From DASPWV01 sp046727855 (GTDB taxonomy: Bacteria; Acidobacteriota; Vicinamibacteria; Vicinamibacterales; UBA2999), in contig JBKPDL010000202.1 of NCBI GenBank assembly GCA_046727855.1, forward strand, positions 1 through 25,382: a stretch of 25,382 bases of DNA, read 5' to 3'. Below the pieces are notes generated by a model that saw only the letters and a program-made list of their open reading frames with translations, was not told where the DNA came from and made no database searches. Below are positions 14,871 through 22,888 of this stretch, one piece after another; positions within the stretch are counted from its first letter, which is position 1; each line of letters starts with the position of its first letter. Position numbers and translations under genes: made by a program.

Positions 14871-15485
14871 GTGCAAAAGGTGTCGTCTAAGCCACAAGGA
14901 GACGTGAGAGGCGCCGACCTGGAACTGGCCGGGCGCATCCGGTCGGGTGATGGGGGCGCGTTCGAGGAGCTGTACCGGCAGCACTCCAGCCGCCTCTACA
15001 ACCTCGCCTATCGGATGGCGGGCGGGCCGACCGAGGCCGAGGATCTGCTGCAGGACATCTTCCTTCTTGCGTACCGGAAAGTCGGAAGCTTCCGGGGCGA
15101 GTCGTCGCTGGGGACATGGCTCTATCGCCTCGCCATGAACCACTGCCTCGACGTGCTGCGGAGCCGTCACGCGCGGATGGGGCAACAAACCGATTCATTG
15201 GACGATGATTCGGCGATGGAGGTGGCGGAGGCGCCTTTCGACGTGGCGCAGGGCGGCGTGTTCGACGCGGCGACCACCCGGTCCGCCATCGGCGCGGTGA
15301 GCCGCCTGGACTTGGAGCGGGCCATCGACACGCTGCCGCCCGCCTGCCGGGCGGCGTTTCTGTTACACGACGTCGAGGGGTTTGGACACGAAGAAGTCGG
15401 GACCATACTAGGGATATCCGAGGGGACGTCGAAGTCGCAGGTGCACAAGGCGCGACTGCGAATCCGGCAATACCTACGACAATGA
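14871..15485 (+). CDS. ECF-type RNA polymerase sigma factor
   Basis: A 204-residue sigma-70 family factor with only regions 2 and 4. Region 2 is at about 30-98: FEELYRQHSSRLYNLAYRMA, then DLLQDIFLLAYRK and WLYRLAMNHCLDVLR. Region 4 is at about 147-202: LERAIDTLPPACRAAFLLHD to KSQVHKARLRIRQYL. The linker between them (about 100-146) is longer than usual and contains APFDVAQGGVFD, a peptide that looks repeat-derived. The GTG at 14871 is a poor start with no clear ribosome site; GTG 14880 or 14904 are possible, the latter too close to AAGGAG. The stop overlaps the anti-sigma start (ATGA), as expected for a sigma/anti-sigma pair. It should direct its own cassette, but no obvious ECF promoter was found upstream. 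Confidence 0.93.
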   Translation: MQKVSSKPQGDVRGADLELAGRIRSGDGGAFEELYRQHSSRLYNLAYRMAGGPTEAEDLLQDIFLLAYRKVGSFRGESSLGTWLYRLAMNHCLDVLRSRHARMGQQTDSLDDDSAMEVAEAPFDVAQGGVFDAATTRSAIGAVSRLDLERAIDTLPPACRAAFLLHDVEGFGHEEVGTILGISEGTSKSQVHKARLRIRQYLRQ

Positions 15486-16219
15486 ACTGCAACGAGTACA
15501 AGGATGCGATCGCCGAGTTCGTCGACGGCGCGCTCGACGCCGCGGGTCAGCGCGCGCTCGAGCGCCACGTCGAGGGCTGCGCGGCGTGCCGCGCGCTCGT
15601 GGCGGATCTCAAAAGCATCCAGGCGGCGGCGTTCACGCTCGATCGGCGCGAGCCGCCGGCCGCCATTTGGGACGCTATCCGCGCACGCGTCGCGGCCGAG
15701 CCGCGGCCCGACGATCGCGGCCGTCTGCTCGCGTGGCCGCGAACGCGCAAGGCGTGGGGCGTGTGGCTGTCCGCAGCCGCCGCGCTGATCCTCGCAACCG
15801 TTGTCTCGATCTACCCGCTGCTCAGGGAACAGCGTAATCAGGCTCCGCCAAGTGGCGGCGTGGCCGGCAGCGACAGCGCGGGATCGGTGGCGTCGATCCA
15901 GGCTGAATTTCAGGCGGCCGAGGAGCACTACAGCAAAGCGATCGCGGGACTCGAGCAGATCGCCAAGTCAGAGAGCGGCGAGCTCGATCCGCAGACCGCC
16001 GCCGTTCTGCAGAAGAACCTGCAGGTGATCGATCAAGCGATCAGCGACAGCCGTGCGGCACTCAGCACGCAGCCCGCGAGCAGCGATGCCCAGGACAGCC
16101 TGTTCGACGCGATGCGCACCAAGGTGGCGGTGCTGCAGCAAACCGTCGAATTGATCAACGAGATGCGCAAAGGCAACACGGCGGAGGCTGGTCGCCTCAT
16201 TCAGGGTCTCAATCAGTGA
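15482..16219 (+). CDS. Zinc-finger (zf-HC2) anti-sigma factor, membrane-spanning
   Basis: A 245-residue anti-sigma protein. The cytoplasmic N-terminus has the ZAS zinc motif: C3, H29, C33 and C36 (ERHVEGCAACR). A hydrophobic span at about 92-114 crosses the inner membrane, after a positive RTRK. The periplasmic part (about 115-245) is mostly helical and polar, with coiled-coil-like heptads (AEEHYSKAIAGLEQIAK and KVAVLQQTVELINEMRK), and probably senses envelope state or binds a partner. It holds the upstream sigma factor inactive until signalled. It overlaps the sigma gene by 4 bases and the next gene by 4 bases, so the three products are likely made in fixed ratio. Confidence 0.92.
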   Translation: MNCNEYKDAIAEFVDGALDAAGQRALERHVEGCAACRALVADLKSIQAAAFTLDRREPPAAIWDAIRARVAAEPRPDDRGRLLAWPRTRKAWGVWLSAAAALILATVVSIYPLLREQRNQAPPSGGVAGSDSAGSVASIQAEFQAAEEHYSKAIAGLEQIAKSESGELDPQTAAVLQKNLQVIDQAISDSRAALSTQPASSDAQDSLFDAMRTKVAVLQQTVELINEMRKGNTAEAGRLIQGLNQ

Positions 16220-17268
16220 CAGGTATGACGATACGTTTCCGATGGCTCTCGTTGATACTGGCCGCAATTATCGTGACGGCGCCGGTTGCCGCGGCCGCCG
16301 GCGGCCGCGGCAACGACAAGATGCGCGCGGCGTGGCTGGAACGCTTCCAGGACTCGCGTCAAGGGCCCGAGCAAACCGAACGCTTCGCGCAAAGCTACAA
16401 AGTGGGCGCCAACGGCGCGCTCGATCTCGAGAACCTTTCGGGTGACGTTCGCGTGACTGCGGGACGCAGCAACGACATTCAGGTCGAAGCGATCAAACGC
16501 GTGCGTCATCGCGATCCTGACGAGGCGCGGCGCCTGCTCGCGCAGCTACGCATCGACGCCACACAGGTCGGCAACCGCGTCGAGGTGCGCACCGTGTATC
16601 CGCGCGCCAGCGGGCGCAATCTTTCGGCCAGCGTCGACTACGTCATCACGGTTCCGGCCGACGCCGCTGTTGCGGTGAAAGCGATCTCCGGCGACGTTTC
16701 GGTGGCAAATGTTCGCGGCGAAGTGCGGGCCGAAAGCATCAGCGGCAGCGTCGACGTGTCGGCGACGCCGAATCTCGCGCTCGCCAAGACGGTCTCGGGC
16801 GATGTGACGGCGCGCGGGATCACGACAGGGAGCGCGCTGACACTTGGCACGGTGAGCGGCAGCGTCATTGCTTCGGCGCTCGAGACGCGGGCACTGGAGG
16901 CCAGCACGGTGAGCGGCAACGTGCAGCTCACCAACGTGCGCGCCGAGCGGGTGCAGGCAAAATCGGTGAGCGGCGATATCGAATACGACTCCCGTCTCGT
17001 GCGCGGTGGACGCTACGAATTCAACTCACATTCCGGCAACGTGCGCCTGATGTTGTCGGAGGTGACGGGCTTCGAGCTCGACGCGAGCTCGTTCAGCGGC
17101 AGCATTCGCTCCGACTTCCCGGTGACCATTCGCTCGACTCCTGATTCCCCAAGCAACGATCGCCGCCGCGGCGGGATGAACCGTGCAATTCGCGGCACCT
17201 TTGGCGACGCAAGCGCCATTCTCGCGATTCGCAGCTTCTCGGGCAACGTGGTGATCGCGAAGAAGTAA
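16216..17268 (+). CDS. Exported DUF4097-type repeat protein
   Basis: A 350-residue protein with a signal peptide (hydrophobic 9-28). The mature part resembles DUF4097 (putative adhesin / beta-helix) proteins. Ser-Gly-Asp/Ser/Asn-Val/Ile turns recur at about residues 158, 176, 194, 214, 233, 252, 273 and 294, with a first one at 75 and a last near 343, giving a rung length of 18-21 residues as in a right-handed beta-solenoid. No catalytic motif is visible. The GTG at 16216 overlaps the anti-sigma stop; an ATG at 16225 is the alternative start. Its coupling to the sigma/anti-sigma pair suggests it is either the output or a sensor partner on the periplasmic side. Function unknown. Confidence 0.85.
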   Translation: MTGMTIRFRWLSLILAAIIVTAPVAAAAGGRGNDKMRAAWLERFQDSRQGPEQTERFAQSYKVGANGALDLENLSGDVRVTAGRSNDIQVEAIKRVRHRDPDEARRLLAQLRIDATQVGNRVEVRTVYPRASGRNLSASVDYVITVPADAAVAVKAISGDVSVANVRGEVRAESISGSVDVSATPNLALAKTVSGDVTARGITTGSALTLGTVSGSVIASALETRALEASTVSGNVQLTNVRAERVQAKSVSGDIEYDSRLVRGGRYEFNSHSGNVRLMLSEVTGFELDASSFSGSIRSDFPVTIRSTPDSPSNDRRRGGMNRAIRGTFGDASAILAIRSFSGNVVIAKK

Positions 17269-17345
17269 GTTCCGAATGGCGCGGTCGAGCTAGTAGCACT
17301 ACCGTCAAAGACGCTGAGCCGCGTATTACTGCTGCGCGATGCGAC

Positions 17346-17351
17346 TATAAT
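17346..17351 (+). promoter_or_regulatory. Perfect -10 box (TATAAT) upstream of the linker protein
   Basis: TATAAT stands 70 bases before the ATG at 17422 in otherwise GC-rich DNA, in the 153-base gap after the DUF4097 gene. No good -35 lies 16-18 bases upstream (only weak GTATTA). It would give the next gene its own transcript, separate from the sigma cassette. Confidence 0.4.
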
Positions 17352-17421
17352 GACCAGGGAGGCAGCTTGTCTCGCCGCAATCTGGCGTAGGCGGAGCCTC
17401 TACCTTTCAGGGAGGACGCGG

Positions 17422-18042
17422 ATGAAGCAGAGATGGCTCTTCGGAGCCTTGGCCGGCGTGATGCTGGCGGCGAGCGCCGCGGCGCAGACGCAGCCGGCAA
17501 CCGGAACACAAAAGCCCACCACGGGCGCGCAGCAGCCGGCAACGGGTACGCAGAAACCCACTACCCCCCCAACAGGAACACAGAAGCCAGCGCCGGAGAA
17601 GCCCGCGACGCCCACCACTGAGAAACCAACGACGCCCGCGACCGGGGCGGCGCGCGCCGAAGTGCCGACCGGCGAAACGGCGCTCGGCACCGTGTCGATT
17701 CCGCGCAGCGTGATGGCCGATGGCAAGCCACTCCCCGCCGGACGTTACACAATTCGGCTCACGGCACAAACGGCACAGCCGACCGTTCCCGGCCAGGTTC
17801 CCGATCTGAACCGCTGGGTGGAATTCGTTCAGGGCGGCACGGTCAAGGGCCGCGAGGTGGTGAGCATCGTCCCGGCCGAAGAGGTGAAGGATACGCAACC
17901 CGGACCTGACATGCCGGGCCACGTCGCTCGCAACCAGACGCGTGTCGAAATGCTGAAAGGTGGCGAGTACCTCCGCGTGTGGATTAATCGCGGGGGCAAC
18001 AACTATCTCGTTCACCTCCCGCCTGGGGCAGCTGCTCGCTGA
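17422..18042 (+). CDS. Exported conserved protein with Thr/Pro/Lys-rich linker
   Basis: A 206-residue protein of unknown function. Residues 1-21 are a signal peptide (cleavage near SAAA-QTQ). Residues about 22-80 form a low-complexity linker built on repeats of GTQKPTT, GAQQPAT and EKPTTPAT. From about 81 a compact domain follows: GETALGTVSIPRSVMADGKP, then LPAGRYTIRLT, RWVEFVQGGTVKGREVVSIV, and a strongly conserved-looking end EYLRVWINRGGNNYLVHLPP. I recall similar uncharacterised proteins in Acidobacteriota, but no function. The ATG has GGGAGG seven bases upstream; the frame is open for 24 codons further up without a better start. The linker suggests attachment to, or reach through, the cell wall. 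Confidence 0.82.
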   Translation: MKQRWLFGALAGVMLAASAAAQTQPATGTQKPTTGAQQPATGTQKPTTPPTGTQKPAPEKPATPTTEKPTTPATGAARAEVPTGETALGTVSIPRSVMADGKPLPAGRYTIRLTAQTAQPTVPGQVPDLNRWVEFVQGGTVKGREVVSIVPAEEVKDTQPGPDMPGHVARNQTRVEMLKGGEYLRVWINRGGNNYLVHLPPGAAAR

Positions 18043-18047
18043 CAGTG

Positions 18048-18070
18048 AAAAAGGGGTCTGACCCCTTTTT
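18048..18070. terminator. Palindromic terminator, copy 1
   Basis: Runs of A, GGGGTC, T, GACCCC and then five Ts form a nearly perfect palindrome six bases after the preceding stop codon. Because it starts with As and ends with Ts it can terminate transcription from both sides, which suits the convergent gene pair here. Confidence 0.85.
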
Positions 18071-18086
18071 CGCGTAATCAGGTGAG

Positions 18087-18107
18087 AAAGGGGTCTGACC
18101 CCTTTTT
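18087..18107. terminator. Palindromic terminator, copy 2
   Basis: A second copy of the same palindrome (AAAGGGGTCTGACCCC then TTTTT), 16 bases after the first and five bases from the rng stop. The near-identical core GGGGTCTGACCCC in both copies points to a dispersed repeat that has been duplicated, used here as a double bidirectional terminator. Confidence 0.85.
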
Positions 18108-18112
18108 CACCC

Positions 18113-19696
18113 TCACCCCCCAATCGACATCACATCAAACTGCTCGTGATGCAGATGGACGTCTGGCTTGACGACGACGTCCTTCCCCAGAAGATGTCTC
18201 AAATCTTTCAGCACGCCGCGCTCTTCTTCTTTTAGCGCACGCGCGATGTCGGGGTTGACGCGCAGCAGCACGCCGGCGCCATCCATGTCGCTACCGACCT
18301 TTTTCAGTTCGGACAGAATCTCGTAGCAGATCGTCGAGCTCGATTTGATCGTGCCGGCGCCGGTGCAGTACGGACACGGCTCGGTGAGCACGCGTTCGAG
18401 GCTTTGCTTGACGCGCTTGCGCGTGATGATCACGAGGCCGAAGTCCGACACCTGCAGCGGCTTGGACGGCGCCCGATCCTTGCGCAGCTCCTGCTCGACC
18501 GCCTGAAACACTTTCTGGCGATTCTTCTTTTCCTCCATGTCGATGAAGTCGAGCACGATGATGCCGCCGAGATCGCGCAGCCGGATTTGACGAACGATCT
18601 CCTTCACCGCTTCGAGGTTGGTTTTGAGAATCGTGTCCTCGAGCCGTCCCGCGGTCTTCTTGCCGACGTAGCGGCCGGTGTTGACGTCGATTGCCACCAG
18701 CGCTTCGGTTTGATTGACCACGATCGAACCGCCGGACTTGAGCCAGACCTTGCTGCGCAGCGCCTTGTCCACTTCCGCCTGAACGCCGTACTCCTCGAAG
18801 ATCGGATAGTCCGTGTCGTAGAGCTTCACGCGCGGCGCCAGCGACGGCATGATCCGCTCGATGAACTCGAGCACGCGCAGATGCTCCTGCGCGTTGTCGA
18901 TGCGTATCGCGGTGTAGTCGTCGGTCAGCAGATCGCGCAGCAGCTTCGCCACCAGGCTCGGCTCACGATAGACGACTGTCGGCGCGCGCTGCGTCTCCGT
19001 GCGCTGCCGCATGTCGAGCCAGATGCGATGGAAGTACTGCAGATCGGCGAGAATATCTTCCTTCGAACGGTCGGTCGCCGCGGTGCGAATGATGACACCG
19101 CCGCCGAAGTTGTTCTGCTCGCGAAACTCGCGGACGATGCCGCGCAGCCGCTGGCGCTCTTCGCGGCTCGCGATCTTGCGTGACACGCCGATATGGTCGA
19201 CCGTCGGCATGAACACGAGGAAGCGTCCGGGCAGTGTGACGTGCGACGTCAGGCGCGCGCCCTTGGTGCCGAGCGGTTCCTTCGCGACCTGAACGAGGAT
19301 CTCCTGGCCCTCCTTCAGGAGCTCTTCGATCTTCTGATCCTGCTGCTTCTCACGTTGATCGCGCCGGTTGCGCTGGCCGCCGCCGGCTTCTGCCCTCGGC
19401 GCCGCCACATTGCCATCGGGCTCGTCGTCCTCTTCGTCGTCGCCGCTCAGTTTGGCAAACGCTTCATCGGTGTCGATGACATCGGAGACGTAGAGAAAGC
19501 CGTCGCGTTCCAGGCCAAGGTCGATAAAGGCCGACTGCATTCCGGGAAGGACTTTCGAAACGCGCCCTTTGTAAACGTTGCCGACGACTCCGCGGTTTCT
19601 TTCGCGCTCGACGAAAATCTCTGCGACCAAATCGTCCTCGAGAATGGCCACTCGCGTTTCGTGGCCGTTCGAGGAAATGATCATTTCCTTATTCAT
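18113..19696 (-). CDS. rng: Ribonuclease G/E family endoribonuclease
   Basis: A 527-residue single-strand-specific endoribonuclease that trims rRNA and starts mRNA decay. An N-terminal S1 domain (about 36-145: GNVYKGRVSKVLPGMQSAFI and FIDLGLERDGFLYV) is interrupted by an acidic then basic, Gln-rich insert at about 84-125. The 5'-sensor/RNase H-like and DNase I-like parts follow. Catalytic metal ligands are D337 in ALVAIDVNTG and D383 in GGIIVLDFIDM. The zinc-link cysteines are in PCPYC (441-444). No long C-terminal degradosome scaffold is present, so it is RNase G-like in layout. It sits after rodA as the last gene of the mre cluster, the neighbourhood in which rng is also found in proteobacteria. 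A 33-base inverted repeat lies just before it. Confidence 0.95.
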   Translation of the reverse strand: MNKEMIISSNGHETRVAILEDDLVAEIFVERERNRGVVGNVYKGRVSKVLPGMQSAFIDLGLERDGFLYVSDVIDTDEAFAKLSGDDEEDDEPDGNVAAPRAEAGGGQRNRRDQREKQQDQKIEELLKEGQEILVQVAKEPLGTKGARLTSHVTLPGRFLVFMPTVDHIGVSRKIASREERQRLRGIVREFREQNNFGGGVIIRTAATDRSKEDILADLQYFHRIWLDMRQRTETQRAPTVVYREPSLVAKLLRDLLTDDYTAIRIDNAQEHLRVLEFIERIMPSLAPRVKLYDTDYPIFEEYGVQAEVDKALRSKVWLKSGGSIVVNQTEALVAIDVNTGRYVGKKTAGRLEDTILKTNLEAVKEIVRQIRLRDLGGIIVLDFIDMEEKKNRQKVFQAVEQELRKDRAPSKPLQVSDFGLVIITRKRVKQSLERVLTEPCPYCTGAGTIKSSSTICYEILSELKKVGSDMDGAGVLLRVNPDIARALKEEERGVLKDLRHLLGKDVVVKPDVHLHHEQFDVMSIGG

Positions 19697-19708
19697 TTGG
19701 GGTGACGT

Positions 19709-19781
19709 GAAGTAGCGAGCAGCGGGTAGCGGGTAGCGAGGGTGTCATCCTCGCTACTCGCTACCCGCTACTCGCTACTTC
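19709..19781. repeat. 33-base near-perfect inverted repeat built of TAGCGGG/TAGCGAG heptads
   Basis: The left arm (about 19709-19741) and right arm (19749-19781) pair with only two mismatches across a seven-base loop. Each arm is itself a tandem of seven-base units TAGCGAG and TAGCGGG. The hairpin fills most of the 91-base gap between rodA and rng, on the same transcript. No T-run follows on the minus strand, so it is more likely a dispersed repeat that stabilises or punctuates the message than a classical terminator. Confidence 0.85.
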
Positions 19782-19787
19782 AGGTCC

Positions 19788-20873
19788 TCAATTAGTGAAA
19801 CGCCGCATCCTCACGTTCAGGATGAGGCCGAAGCCGGCAAGTGTCGCGATCATCGAGGAGCCGCCGTAACTCATGAGCGGCAGCGTCAGCCCTTTGACCG
19901 GCGCGAGCCCAGCCGACATCGTAATGTTGTAGATGACCTGGAACGTGAACGTCGCGAGCACGCCCAGGACGAGATAGGCCCCGAGGCGGTCCTTGGCCAG
20001 TCGGGCCGCATCGAGCGAACGCATAATCACAAACAGGTAGAGCCCTAACACGACGATGACGCCGACGAACCCCTGCTCCTCGGCCAGCACCGAAAAGATG
20101 AAGTCGTTATGCGCCACGGGCAGGAACCGCAGCTGACCCTGGGTGCCCTGCCGAAACCCCTTCCCCCAAAGACCGCCGGAACCGACGGTGATGCGCGCCT
20201 GAATCTGCTGGTATCCCGCACCGCGCGCGTCCTGTTCCGGGTTGAGAAACGTTTCCACCCGCTCGCGCTGATAATCCTGCAGCGCGAATTTCCACGCGAC
20301 CGGCGCTGACAACGTCGCGACCATCGCAACCACCGCCACGTAGCGCATGGGCAACCCGGCGGCGAACGCGACGACGAAAAGAATGGGCAGCAAGGTGACC
20401 GCAGTCCCGAGATCTGGTTGCTGCATGATCAGCAACACCGGAATGGCGGTCAGCACGGCCGCAACGAAGAGCTCCTGATTGCTGAGCGACGATCTGCGGC
20501 TGTCGTCGAGCAGTTTGGCCAGCACCAGCGCGAGCGTCGCTTTCGCCAGCTCGGAGGGCTGCAGGTTGAAGAATCCCAGATTGAGCCATCGCCGCGAGCC
20601 GCCCTGCACGGATCCAAAGAACATTACGGCGACGAGCAGTGCGATGAGGAGCAGATACAGGACGTGCGATTTGTCGGCAAGCGTGCGGTAGTCGACGATC
20701 AACGCACCCGCCATCAGGCCAAGTCCGAGCGCTATGGCGTAGAGCTGTGTCCAATACGTACGCGTGGGCCCGCCCGTCGTGCTGTAAATCATGAGCGCGC
20801 CGATCGCACACAGCGCAAGGATGGCGATGATCAGCGCCCAGTCGATGTGAAAGTAAAGTCGCCGTTCGAGCAT
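19788..20873 (-). CDS. rodA: Rod-shape peptidoglycan glycosyltransferase RodA
   Basis: A SEDS-family polymerase that builds glycan strands for lateral wall growth together with PBP2. It has 361 residues with about ten membrane helices. SEDS motifs are present: GSRRWLNLGFFNLQPSELAK, QPDLGTA, the long loop QGTQGQLRFLPVAHNDFIFS with its essential aspartate, LAEEQGFVG, and PLMSYGGSSM near the end. Length and order match RodA rather than FtsW (which lies in dcw clusters). It starts 12 bases after mrdA, so the two partner enzymes are co-translated. Confidence 0.96.
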   Translation of the reverse strand: MLERRLYFHIDWALIIAILALCAIGALMIYSTTGGPTRTYWTQLYAIALGLGLMAGALIVDYRTLADKSHVLYLLLIALLVAVMFFGSVQGGSRRWLNLGFFNLQPSELAKATLALVLAKLLDDSRRSSLSNQELFVAAVLTAIPVLLIMQQPDLGTAVTLLPILFVVAFAAGLPMRYVAVVAMVATLSAPVAWKFALQDYQRERVETFLNPEQDARGAGYQQIQARITVGSGGLWGKGFRQGTQGQLRFLPVAHNDFIFSVLAEEQGFVGVIVVLGLYLFVIMRSLDAARLAKDRLGAYLVLGVLATFTFQVIYNITMSAGLAPVKGLTLPLMSYGGSSMIATLAGFGLILNVRMRRFTN

Positions 20874-20885
20874 GTGCGAGTGAAC

Positions 20886-22790
20886 TTATTGACCACCGCC
20901 ACCGCCGGCAACGGCCGTGACCGTGCGGCGCGGCTCAGAGTCGGGCATGGGTACGCCGGGATTGATGTCTTCGATGCGCGGCAGCGGACGGCCTTCCTTC
21001 GCCGCGTAATACGTCTCGATCGTGTGTCGCGCAATCGGCGCGGCGAGATAGCCGTGTTCCGCGTGTTCCGCGAAAATCACGCCGGCCAGCTCGGGATTGT
21101 CTCTTGGCACCATGAAGACGAACCAGCCGTGATCGCGGAGGTCCTTGTCAGTGCGTCCGGCGCGCTCCTTACCCTGAATTGAGATGACCTGCGCCGTGCC
21201 GGTCTTGCCGGCGACGTTGCGTCCGTAGATGCGCCCGCGGCCCGCTGTGCCGGCGCCGTTCACAGCCAGCCACAAGCCGTCGTGGATCGCGGAGATCGTG
21301 GTCGGCTTGAACAGGAACGGCTTGAACGGGTTGTCGAGGGGGGTCACCGGCTTCCATCCCTCACCCTCGTCCATCGCCTTGACCAGGTGCGGAATGACGC
21401 GCGTGCCGCCGTTTGCAAGCGTCGCCATCATCACCGCCATCGAAGCCGGTGTCACCGAGTTCTGCCCCTGACCGATCGAAACGGAAATGGTTTCGCCGGA
21501 ATACCAGCGCTCGCCGGTCCGCTGCTTCTTCCACTGCGATGACGGCACGATGCTGTCAACTTCGTTCGGCAGATCGATGCCGGTCCTGCCGGCGAGGCCG
21601 AGCCGTTCGGCCCACAGGTGAATCCTGTCGACACCGAGCATGTTGCCGAGCGTGTAGAAGTACACGTTGCACGACTTCTCGATCGCATGGCGCATGTCCA
21701 GCGTGCCGTGCCCGCCCTTCATATGGCATTTGAAATAGCGGCCGTAGAACGTTGCGCCGCCGCTGCAGTTCACTCTGAAGTCCGGCGTGACGATGCCCTC
21801 TTCAAGAGCGGCAGTGGCGACCACCAGCTTGAACGTGGAACCCGGCGAATAGCGTCCCTGAATGGCGCGGTTCTGCAGCGGCAGGAGCGTGTCGGTATTC
21901 AGACGCTGCCAGGTCGCGCGATCGATGCCGCCGGCAAACGCGTTTGGATCGTACGCCGGCACACTGACAAAGGTCATCACCTCGCCAGTCTTGGGCTCGA
22001 GGATCACTGCGGCGCCGTTGTAGTGGAAGAAGCGGAACGCCTCCTCCGCCGCCTTCTGCATGGCGAGATCGATCGTAAGCTGCACGCGACGGCCCTCGAC
22101 CGGCGGCTCCTCGTTGAGCTTCTGGATCTCGCGCCCCAGGCTGTTGACCATCACGCGGCGGGCGCCGTCCTGGCCCATGAGCAGCGTGTTGTAGATCTTT
22201 TCCACTCCCGACTGGCCGACCACGGCGCCCATCGGGAACGTGCCTTGTGAAACCTGTTCCTCGCTGGCTTCGCCGACATAGCCAAACAAATGCGCGCCGA
22301 GTCCTCCCGCGGGATACTGGCGTGTCGGCACCTGCTGAACGACGATGTCTGGCAGTTCAAGGCGCCGCGCGGCAATAGCCGCCACCTGCTGCAGCGGCGC
22401 ATCGTTGATCACCACGATCGGCTGATACCGTGGTTCGTGTTTGTGGCGCTCGACGGCCTCGCGGATCTGCTCCTCAGGCACGCGCGTGATCTCCGCGAGC
22501 ATCTGAATCGTACGATTCAGATCCTTGCTGTGCTCACGCAGGATGGAGATGTTGAACGCGTCCCGGTTTTCGACGAGCACGCGCCCTTGCCGATCGAACA
22601 GCACGCCGCGCGGCGCGCGGAGCGGCAGCAACCGCTGATGGTTGCTCTCCGCCATTTCCTCGTAGCGCGCATGCTGCGCAATCTGCAGGAACCAGAAACT
22701 GCCCGCCAGCACGAGGAAGTAAACGGCGACAGCGACGCGGATGAAGGTGAGGCGGACCCCAATGCGTCGGCGATCTTCGGCAAGTGCCAT
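20886..22790 (-). CDS. mrdA: Penicillin-binding protein 2 (transpeptidase)
   Basis: A class B PBP that cross-links peptidoglycan in the elongasome, paired with RodA. It has 634 residues: short cytoplasmic tail, one membrane helix (about 16-38), a pedestal domain (LRAPRGVLFDRQGRVLVENR and onward) and a transpeptidase domain. Catalytic motifs are S318-T-F-K321 in SPGSTFK, S373-C-N375, and K529-T-G531 in AGKTGTAQ. GAVVGQSGVEKIYN and a VNSLGRE segment are typical of PBP2 rather than FtsI. The C-terminus ends in a short Gly-rich run. ATG at 22790 directly precedes the anchor. A 98-base gap with strong hairpins separates it from mreD. Confidence 0.96.
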   Translation of the reverse strand: MALAEDRRRIGVRLTFIRVAVAVYFLVLAGSFWFLQIAQHARYEEMAESNHQRLLPLRAPRGVLFDRQGRVLVENRDAFNISILREHSKDLNRTIQMLAEITRVPEEQIREAVERHKHEPRYQPIVVINDAPLQQVAAIAARRLELPDIVVQQVPTRQYPAGGLGAHLFGYVGEASEEQVSQGTFPMGAVVGQSGVEKIYNTLLMGQDGARRVMVNSLGREIQKLNEEPPVEGRRVQLTIDLAMQKAAEEAFRFFHYNGAAVILEPKTGEVMTFVSVPAYDPNAFAGGIDRATWQRLNTDTLLPLQNRAIQGRYSPGSTFKLVVATAALEEGIVTPDFRVNCSGGATFYGRYFKCHMKGGHGTLDMRHAIEKSCNVYFYTLGNMLGVDRIHLWAERLGLAGRTGIDLPNEVDSIVPSSQWKKQRTGERWYSGETISVSIGQGQNSVTPASMAVMMATLANGGTRVIPHLVKAMDEGEGWKPVTPLDNPFKPFLFKPTTISAIHDGLWLAVNGAGTAGRGRIYGRNVAGKTGTAQVISIQGKERAGRTDKDLRDHGWFVFMVPRDNPELAGVIFAEHAEHGYLAAPIARHTIETYYAAKEGRPLPRIEDINPGVPMPDSEPRRTVTAVAGGGGGQ

Positions 22791-22809
22791 ATTGCAATAT
22801 CGGCGGACT

Positions 22810-22872
22810 ACCCGCCCTCGCCTAGCCTACGGCGGGTTTCGCCGGAAGCGTCGCGGACGCGAAATACCCGCC
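22810..22872. repeat. Adjacent long hairpins between mreD and mrdA
   Basis: GGCGGGTTTCGC (22831-22842) pairs with GCGAAATACCCGCC (22859-22872) with a two-base bulge and a 16-base loop. Overlapping it, CCCGCC near 22811 can pair with GGCGGG at 22831 to give an alternative stem. The two stems are mutually exclusive. They occupy most of the mreD-mrdA gap within one operon and contain no evident start site. Confidence 0.7.
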
Positions 22873-22888
22873 ATTACATAGTTTACCG

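Noticed and set aside
18404..19183. Long plus-strand open frame opposite rng
   Set aside because: It is an antisense shadow of a highly conserved RNase G gene with no recognisable protein features.
19709..19781. Intrinsic terminator of rodA
   Set aside because: The hairpin is strong but no T-run follows it on the minus strand.
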